Assembly (NCBI GenBank): GCA_049487715.1
Contig: CP150563.1
Location: 186,001 to 250,000 of the forward strand
Origin: Pycnococcus provasolii
Taxonomy: Eukaryota; Chlorophyta; Pseudoscourfieldiophyceae; Pseudoscourfieldiales
Direction: 5' to 3'
DNA: 64,000 nt
A model generated the notes under the pieces. It saw only the letters and a list, made by a program, of their open reading frames with translations, was not told the origin of the DNA and searched no databases. Positions 63,207 through 64,000 of this stretch are shown piece after piece. Both the position numbers and the translations under genes were made by a program. Position 1 is the stretch's first letter; each line of letters opens with the position of its first letter.

Positions 63207-64000
63207 TTAGTCACTTGCCGTGCTGTGGAATCCGCTTGCGAAGCACCCATGAAGACCGTGCGTCACGTGATGTTCCAAGCGAACGCGACACACTGGACCG
63301 TCGGCTAATCTAGCCCCATCAAGAATCAGCAAGCTGCTTCTCCCGTCGTCCTCAACATCTGTGCACATGCCAAGCAACCACACCTCTCCCATATCACATT
63401 CGTTGCCTTTTGCTGAATCTTTCTCTACAATCACAGGCTCTTCGACGAAGAGCCGGCCTGAAGGAGCATACCAAGTCTCACGCTCACCAGTGAGCAAATC
63501 CAACCTCACATATCCTCTGGGCGGTCCACTCGTTGATACCTCGTTGGTGACTGTTGACCATACGTAACGGCACGAGCGGCGTCCCTCAAATCTTGGTGTC
63601 GCGTGAGGGTGGTCAATGCATATTCCCTCACAGCCAGGCGCGAGTGTTCGTGTGACGCTGCCTGTGTTCGTGTCAACGACATAGCGCCAGAGAACGGTGC
63701 GAGGAATTCGGTTGAAGTCTGGCGCCACGTCGCCTTCCGCACCCCATTCGGAGAGAAATGAGCCTGGGGCCAGTTTGTCCCATCCTGCGGTGTATATTGT
63801 CACCAGGGACTGGTGGTCATCGGCATCATCTGGTTGTTCGCAATCTATTGGCGCGCCGTCGTGTGCAAAGCACACGTGAATCTCGAAGCTTTCACGCGGA
63901 CCCTCCAACACAATCGATTTCTCGCAATCAGATGTTGCACCTTCTCTTGGAATGACGTGAACGAGCACTGGCAGGTCCGGTCGGCTCACGAGAGCATTCG
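63207..64000 (-). CDS. Carotenoid oxygenase, C-terminal half (runs off right edge)
   Basis: The frame is open to the right edge, so the N-terminal half lies outside. The visible 264 residues match the RPE65/CCD family: VLWRYVVDTNTGSVT, IDHPHATPRFEGRRSCRYVW, GYVRLDLLTGERETWYAP, EEPVIVEK, EVWLLGMCTDVEDD, SSLLILDGARLADGPVCRVR and HHVTHGLHGCF, where the last His is an iron ligand. The D-H-P-x-x-x-P-R-F-x-G-R-R pattern is that of plant-type and bacterial carotenoid oxygenases, different from the gene at 4385. The stop is TAA at 63207-63209. It converges with the subtilase, 116 bp apart. Confidence 0.92.
   Translation of the reverse strand, partial: NALVSRPDLPVLVHVIPREGATSDCEKSIVLEGPRESFEIHVCFAHDGAPIDCEQPDDADDHQSLVTIYTAGWDKLAPGSFLSEWGAEGDVAPDFNRIPRTVLWRYVVDTNTGSVTRTLAPGCEGICIDHPHATPRFEGRRSCRYVWSTVTNEVSTSGPPRGYVRLDLLTGERETWYAPSGRLFVEEPVIVEKDSAKGNECDMGEVWLLGMCTDVEDDGRSSLLILDGARLADGPVCRVRLEHHVTHGLHGCFASGFHSTASD

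Noticed and set aside
4385-63989. Idea that the two carotenoid oxygenases and ABA4 form a pathway cluster
   Set aside because: They are 15-60 kb apart with many unrelated genes between them.
1-64000. tRNA genes, rRNA genes and CRISPR arrays
   Set aside because: No B-box-like tRNA pattern, rRNA core or regularly spaced repeat-spacer array was seen; a covariance-model scan would be decisive.

Overview
This window looks like nuclear DNA of a small unicellular photosynthetic eukaryote of the green lineage, probably a prasinophyte-type alga; the exact species cannot be fixed from sequence alone. The evidence is two light-harvesting chlorophyll-binding proteins of LHCA type with plastid transit peptides, a Tic22 plastid-import protein, an ABA4-type carotenoid protein, a plant-like BT1 nucleotide carrier and eukaryotic proteins such as uL3, ARP2, Sec22, RAD54 and Elongin B. 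Genes are compact and G+C-rich. Most have no intron. The introns I could resolve begin with GT and end with AG, and are either about 80-120 nt or about 360 nt. TMEM107 (ciliary transition zone) and a roadblock dynein light chain imply that the organism builds a cilium at some life stage.

Left part (1-27 kb): a partial coiled-coil protein; a carotenoid oxygenase; a proline-rich secreted-type protein; an alpha/beta hydrolase that lacks the usual nucleophile; a BT1-like carrier split by a frameshift; a divergent pair of LHC genes; an Mpv17/PMP22 protein; a secreted RCC1-propeller protein; an NADPH-oxidase/ferric-reductase protein with extra membrane segments; an ABA4-SnoaL fusion; ribosomal protein uL3; a predicted lumenal protein; Rab geranylgeranyltransferase alpha; and a sulfotransferase-like protein. 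Three copies of a degraded repeat family with AP2-like and GIY-YIG-like coding remnants sit directly upstream of genes at about 3.1-3.9, 6.5-7.2 and 14.9-15.4 kb.

Middle part (27-48 kb): KptA/TPT1, SDHAF1, HSCB and NDUFS6 lie side by side. SDHAF1 and KptA overlap by ATGA. HSCB, SDHAF1 and NDUFS6 all serve mitochondrial Fe-S or respiratory-complex assembly. Next come a roadblock dynein light chain whose start codon is alone in exon 1, Elongin B, Sec22 and a Tim17/NDUFA11-family protein. A 3.28-kb element with terminal inverted repeats and a 4-bp target duplication follows (35739-39018); it carries the start of an XPG/FEN1-type nuclease. TTC5, a double cyclic-nucleotide-binding protein preceded by a small ORF, an EF-hand protein and Tic22 complete this part.

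Right part (48-64 kb): a gene-poor stretch holds an inverted-repeat element with a perfect 34-bp palindrome, a Ty1/copia fragment and a probable LTR. Beyond it are a secreted TPR protein, TMEM107, ARP2, RAD54, a membrane-anchored EF-hand subtilase and the 3' half of a second carotenoid oxygenase that runs off the right edge.

A GGATCC-centred motif recurs in intergenic DNA, often 100-240 bp before start codons. Short TTAGGGG/CCCCTAA runs also occur near several gene 5' ends. Exon boundaries were inferred by eye from reading-frame continuity, splice consensus and protein-family similarity.
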